A stretch of DNA of 15,675 nucleotides, taken from positions 1-15,675 of the forward strand of contig CACWJV010000080.1 in assembly GCA_902761265.1 (NCBI GenBank), in the 5' to 3' direction. This DNA comes from Oscillospiraceae bacterium. GTDB lineage: Bacteria; Bacillota; Clostridia; Oscillospirales; Acutalibacteraceae. Below the pieces are notes generated by a model. The model saw only the letters and a program-made list of their open reading frames with translations. It did not search any database and was not told the DNA's origin. This document shows positions 13,024 to 15,675 of this stretch, piece after piece. The translations under genes were made by a program, and so were the position numbers. Position 1 is the stretch's first letter. Each line of letters begins with the position of its first letter.

Positions 13024-13659
13024 TCAAAGAAACCGCTGCAGCGCCGTGTCTAGAAAGGCCGCCGCAACCAGCATACCGAGCGCCGGCAAACAGGCGCGGA
13101 TATAAGAAAACGCCCAGGTTTCGTCCTTCATGCTGTCTCGTTTGAGACAGCTTTTTAAATATCCGCTGCAGCGCAGCGCGTGAACCGAAAGCAAAAACAA
13201 CGCGCCCAGCGCCAACGCACGGCCGGGAAACAGCCCGGCAAAATAGGCGGTCAGACCCGGTTTGCCGGTTTCCTTTACAAGATACGCCGCCACACTGCCG
13301 ATTGCCGCGCACCGAAGCGAAACGACCGGCAGCACCGCAAAAGCGCCAACCGGCGACACGCCAAGATATACCACCAAAAGCCCTGTGCCGACCGTCGGCA
13401 ACAGCGCAGCGCAAAACCGCGACCAGTCAGACGCACGCTGCATAGCGCAATAGACGTCATAGACCGCCGCAAGCTGCGGCTGCATCGATGCCGCAAATAG
13501 CAGATATAACACCGCGCCGCCGAACAGCGACGCCACCATCAGCGCGAGCAGCAACAGGCGCAGCAGCGGTGTTTCCGGTTTATTTCGATTCTGCCGTATA
13601 GGACGCCGCACAGGACGGCGCAGCTTCGGTGTGCCGATGATCGCTGCCCGGATCTTCAT
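13024..13659 (-). CDS. SpoIIM-like multi-spanning membrane protein
   Basis: A 211-residue protein. After a basic N-terminus (about 1-30), hydrophobic segments appear near 33-56, 86-106, 108-130, 145-165 and 190-208. The middle stretch YLGVSPVGAFAVLPVVSLR followed by GSVAAYL fits the core of the SpoIIM/DUF95 family (leucine-rich helix, LGxSxxG, then a positively charged turn and a small-residue helix). SpoIIM is part of the engulfment machinery with SpoIID and SpoIIP in spore formers, but many paralogues are not sporulation proteins. The start at 13659 (ATG in a 4-nt overlap with the upstream gene) indicates translational coupling. The open frame extends upstream but lies within the preceding gene. 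The assignment rests on pattern and context. Confidence 0.55.
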   Translation of the reverse strand: MKIRAAIIGTPKLRRPVRRPIRQNRNKPETPLLRLLLLALMVASLFGGAVLYLLFAASMQPQLAAVYDVYCAMQRASDWSRFCAALLPTVGTGLLVVYLGVSPVGAFAVLPVVSLRCAAIGSVAAYLVKETGKPGLTAYFAGLFPGRALALGALFLLSVHALRCSGYLKSCLKRDSMKDETWAFSYIRACLPALGMLVAAAFLDTALQRFL

Positions 13660-14108
13660 GCGTGTTTCACCGGCCGGTGGCGCAGTGTTTCCCGCTGATT
13701 GACCCCGAGCACACCGCCGAGCATCGACAGGAGCGAGAGTATCACAAACGAAAGCGGCATCGTCCAATCGACACGTCCGCCGCCGAACAGCAGCGACGCG
13801 CCAAACAAGATCAGATGAACCGGCAGCGTCCACAAAAAGCCGGTCAGAAGCCCGTGTTGTTTTTCCTTTTTGGCTTTCAAAAACGACGACAGCAACGCCG
13901 CCGGTGCAAGACACAGCAGTACGACAAAAAGGTCGGGCAACGGCAGTTTGTCACAACGCAAAAACACCACCGCACTTCCCGTTAAACCGGCTGCATACAG
14001 CAAGATCATTACAATAAACAGCGGCAGGTGTTCTTTGAACCGCACGCTCCCCTCTTTGGGCTTTTTGGCCGTCGTCGTCGGCTGCGGTCGTTTTTTCTTT
14101 TTGGCCAT
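13656..14108 (-). CDS. TIGR04086/YrzE-like membrane protein
   Basis: A 150-residue protein with a basic head (MAKKKKRPQPTTTAKKP) and four hydrophobic segments (about 30-48, 57-74, 85-104 and 114-135). The last ends in LLSMLGGVLGVN, typical of the TIGR04086 family (YrzE of Bacillus), which is encoded near yajC and tgt in many Firmicutes, as here. Function is unknown. The ATG at 14108 follows GAGGAGG at 7-nt distance; the frame extends upstream but overlaps yajC. The ribosome binding site is inside the 3' arm of a hairpin with a T-tract, so expression may be attenuated. The stop overlaps the start of the SpoIIM-like gene. Confidence 0.7.
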   Translation of the reverse strand: MAKKKKRPQPTTTAKKPKEGSVRFKEHLPLFIVMILLYAAGLTGSAVVFLRCDKLPLPDLFVVLLCLAPAALLSSFLKAKKEKQHGLLTGFLWTLPVHLILFGASLLFGGGRVDWTMPLSFVILSLLSMLGGVLGVNQRETLRHRPVKHA

Positions 14109-14147
14109 AAAAAAACCTCCTCGCGCTTTGTACAAGCGTATGAGGAG
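14109..14147 (-). terminator. Terminator-like hairpin whose 3' arm is the next gene's ribosome binding site
   Basis: Reading the minus strand, CTCCTC (14147-14142) pairs with GAGGAG (14122-14117), and inside CGCTT (14138-14134) pairs with AAGCG (14128-14124). Seven T (14115-14109) follow, then the ATG at 14108. The GGAGG of the YrzE-like gene is within the stem. Confidence 0.7.
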
Positions 14148-14169
14148 ATTGTTTGTTTTATGAAAGAAA

Positions 14170-14595
14170 TCAGTCTTCCTTCTTGGATTTCTTTTCCTTC
14201 GGCTTCTTGCCCTTGGCGGCCAGCTTTTCGGCCTTTGCCTTTTCGGCGGCTTCCTTCGCGGCAGCACGCTCGGCGGCCAGACGTTCGTTGGCCGTGTTGT
14301 TCTGCTGAATCGCCCAGCGGGTGATCTGCATCCGGTTGCGGTCCGCGCCGGTTTCGATGATGAGATGCTCTTCCTTCACAGTGACCACGCGGCCGCAGAT
14401 GCCGCCGATGGTTGTAATTTCGTCGCCTACGTCAACGGCGGAGCGCATTTCCTGCTCTTCCTTTTGACGCTTTTTCTGCGGACGGATCATCACGAAATAC
14501 ATGATGGCGAACATGCCGACCATCAGAAGGATCATGGTAACGGGGCTGCCCTGACCGCCTGCTGCGGCGCCGGTTGTCAAAAACGAAAGATTCAT
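14170..14595 (-). CDS. yajC: YajC, accessory subunit of the Sec translocase, with long charged tail
   Basis: A 141-residue protein. One N-terminal transmembrane helix (about 22-40, MILLMVGMFAIMYFVM) is followed by the family motif RPQKKRQKE and the small domain VGDEITTIGGICGRVV. YajC associates with SecDF in the inner membrane and supports preprotein export. The usual length is near 90-110 residues; here an Ala/Lys/Glu-rich tail of about 40 residues (from NERLAAERAAAKEAAEKAKA to the terminal KSKKED) is added, predicted to be a charged helix. The ATG at 14595 follows GGAGG; the upstream ATG at 14616 lacks a ribosome binding site. It has its own promoter between tgt and yajC. Confidence 0.93.
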   Translation of the reverse strand: MNLSFLTTGAAAGGQGSPVTMILLMVGMFAIMYFVMIRPQKKRQKEEQEMRSAVDVGDEITTIGGICGRVVTVKEEHLIIETGADRNRMQITRWAIQQNNTANERLAAERAAAKEAAEKAKAEKLAAKGKKPKEKKSKKED

Positions 14596-14625
14596 TGATT
14601 TTCCTCCATAGATCATAATGGAATC

Positions 14626-14654
14626 ATTATACAGACATTTGCGACGAATTGCAA
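14626..14654 (-). promoter_or_regulatory. Promoter of the yajC operon
   Basis: On the minus strand TTGCAA (14649-14654) and a perfect TATAAT (14626-14631) are 17 bp apart; an inverted repeat ataatg/cattat lies across the predicted start site. Confidence 0.75.
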
Positions 14655-14668
14655 GCTTTTTTTGAAAT

Positions 14669-15675
14669 TTATATCCGCGTGTCCAGCAGATCGACGTACC
14701 GGTCGTGGAACTGTGTGAACCGGTCTTCGTCCAGCGCCAGCCGGATTTCTTCCATGAGATGATTATAAAACCACAGATTGTGCATCACGCACAGGCGCAT
14801 GGCAAGCATCTCTTTGGCTTTAAACAGATGGCGGATATAGGCTTTGCTGAAAGCGCGGCAGGTCGGACACTGACAGCCCGGATCGATCGGCGTGTCGTCG
14901 CGCTCGTATTTTTGATTATTGATATTGATAATGCCGTTCCAGGTAAACAGATGGCCGTGGCGGGCGTTGCGCGACGGCATGACGCAGTCAAACAGATCCA
15001 CGCCGCGAGATACGGATTCGATGATGTTGCCCGGCGTGCCGACGCCCATCAGATAGCGGATCTTGTTTTTGGGCATATACGGCTCAATCGCGGAGATGAC
15101 GCGGTACATCACTTCCTTCGGTTCCCCTACGGCGAGGCCGCCGATAGCGTAGCCATCAAGATCGAGCTCGGCGATCTGCTTCATGTGTTCGATTCGGAGA
15201 TCGTCAAACGTGCAGCCCTGATTGATGCCGAACAGCATCTGATGGGGGTTGATCGTCGTTTCCAGACTGTTAAGCCGGTCCATCTCGTTTTTGCACCGCA
15301 CCAGCCAGCGATAGGTGCGGGCGCAGGAATCCTTGGCGTATTGGTACGGCGCCGGGTTTTCCACACATTCATCGAACGCCATCGCGATCGTGGAGCCCAG
15401 ATGCGACTGGATGCGCATGCTTTCCTCGGGACCCATAAAGATCTTGCGGCCGTCGACGTGCGAATGGAACGTGACGCCCTCCTCTTTGATCTTGCGCAGC
15501 CCGGCAAGCGAAAACACCTGAAAGCCGCCGGAATCCGTCAGAATCGGTCCGTCCCATCGCGTGAAACGATGCAGCCCGCCCATGTCATAGACGAGGTCGT
15601 CGCCCGGGCGCACATGCAGATGGTAGGTGTTGCACAGCATGACCTGGCAGCCGATGTCCTTGAGATCGTTGGCGC
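14669..15675 (-). CDS. tgt: Queuine tRNA-ribosyltransferase (tRNA-guanine transglycosylase), 5' end outside window
   Basis: The frame is open to the right edge (visible start ...ANDLKDIGCQVMLCNTYHLH), so about 40 N-terminal residues are missing and the ATG at 15640 is internal. The enzyme exchanges guanine 34 for a queuine precursor in GUN-anticodon tRNAs. Visible signatures are NTYHLHVRPG, the substrate site DSGGFQVFSL, GINQG, GGLAVGE, YLMGVGTP, the nucleophile aspartate in LFDCVMPSRNARHG, and the zinc site CQCPTC with a following cysteine-proximal histidine in VMHN. The length matches the family. The gene is upstream of yajC, an arrangement common in Firmicutes and other phyla; queA and ruv genes often lie beyond it, which cannot be seen here. 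Confidence 0.95.
   Translation of the reverse strand, partial: ANDLKDIGCQVMLCNTYHLHVRPGDDLVYDMGGLHRFTRWDGPILTDSGGFQVFSLAGLRKIKEEGVTFHSHVDGRKIFMGPEESMRIQSHLGSTIAMAFDECVENPAPYQYAKDSCARTYRWLVRCKNEMDRLNSLETTINPHQMLFGINQGCTFDDLRIEHMKQIAELDLDGYAIGGLAVGEPKEVMYRVISAIEPYMPKNKIRYLMGVGTPGNIIESVSRGVDLFDCVMPSRNARHGHLFTWNGIININNQKYERDDTPIDPGCQCPTCRAFSKAYIRHLFKAKEMLAMRLCVMHNLWFYNHLMEEIRLALDEDRFTQFHDRYVDLLDTRI

Overview
The window looks like chromosomal DNA of an anaerobic Firmicute in the class Clostridia, most likely an Oscillospirales/Ruminococcaceae-type organism. The reasons are moderately high GC, consensus sigma-A promoters and strong GGAGG ribosome binding sites in the same genome, a tgt-yajC-(TIGR04086-like)-(SpoIIM-like) cluster, a clostridial 4Fe-4S/FMN/FAD enoate-reductase-type enzyme, a DUF6809-type small protein, and a PPase-like/Nudix protein of clostridial type. 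The placement is inference from gene content; no rRNA or other marker is present.

Layout. Positions 1-1134 (+) are the 3' part of a VapE-type phage/plasmid ATPase gene, followed by about 570 bp of repeat-rich spacer. A well-formed promoter then drives an Old Yellow Enzyme-family Fe-S flavoenzyme (1708-3762, +). A TtcA-like tRNA thiolase (4075-4899, +) follows, with repeat-bounded spacers on both sides. A three-gene minus-strand operon (7226 down to 5213) encodes an HD-domain protein, a CmpB/PF06541 membrane protein with a coiled-coil tail, and a TetR regulator; it ends at a bidirectional terminator shared with the plus-strand side. A HAD/Cof phosphatase (7375-8202, -) diverges from a PPase-like/Nudix gene (8472-9190, +) that carries an apparent one-base deletion and is followed by a small membrane exporter (9198-9695).

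From 9780 to 12040 the DNA is more AT-rich. It holds a promoter followed by a roughly 125-nt imperfect hairpin, a mutually exclusive antiterminator/terminator pair, a DUF6809-like gene, a small secreted protein with its own strong promoter, ComF, and then a Xer-type tyrosine recombinase (12042-13019). From 13024 to the right edge everything is on the minus strand: tgt (5' end beyond the edge), then yajC with its own promoter, a TIGR04086/YrzE-like membrane protein and a SpoIIM-like membrane protein, the last two overlapping by 4 nt. Between yajC and the YrzE-like gene, a terminator-shaped hairpin contains the downstream Shine-Dalgarno sequence in its 3' arm.

The most unusual theme is in the spacers. 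Short tandem arrays, nearly all with a 7-bp period, occur in at least three sequence families (actatgc, cccttgt, aattcgg). Each family is present in both orientations, and several arrays sit next to GC-rich hairpins. Two spacers of about 265-280 bp flanking ttcA are bounded by inverted arrays of one family each, and resemble small non-autonomous elements. The other leading candidates for something undescribed are the structured leader at 9824-9998 and the frameshifted PPase-like/Nudix gene.
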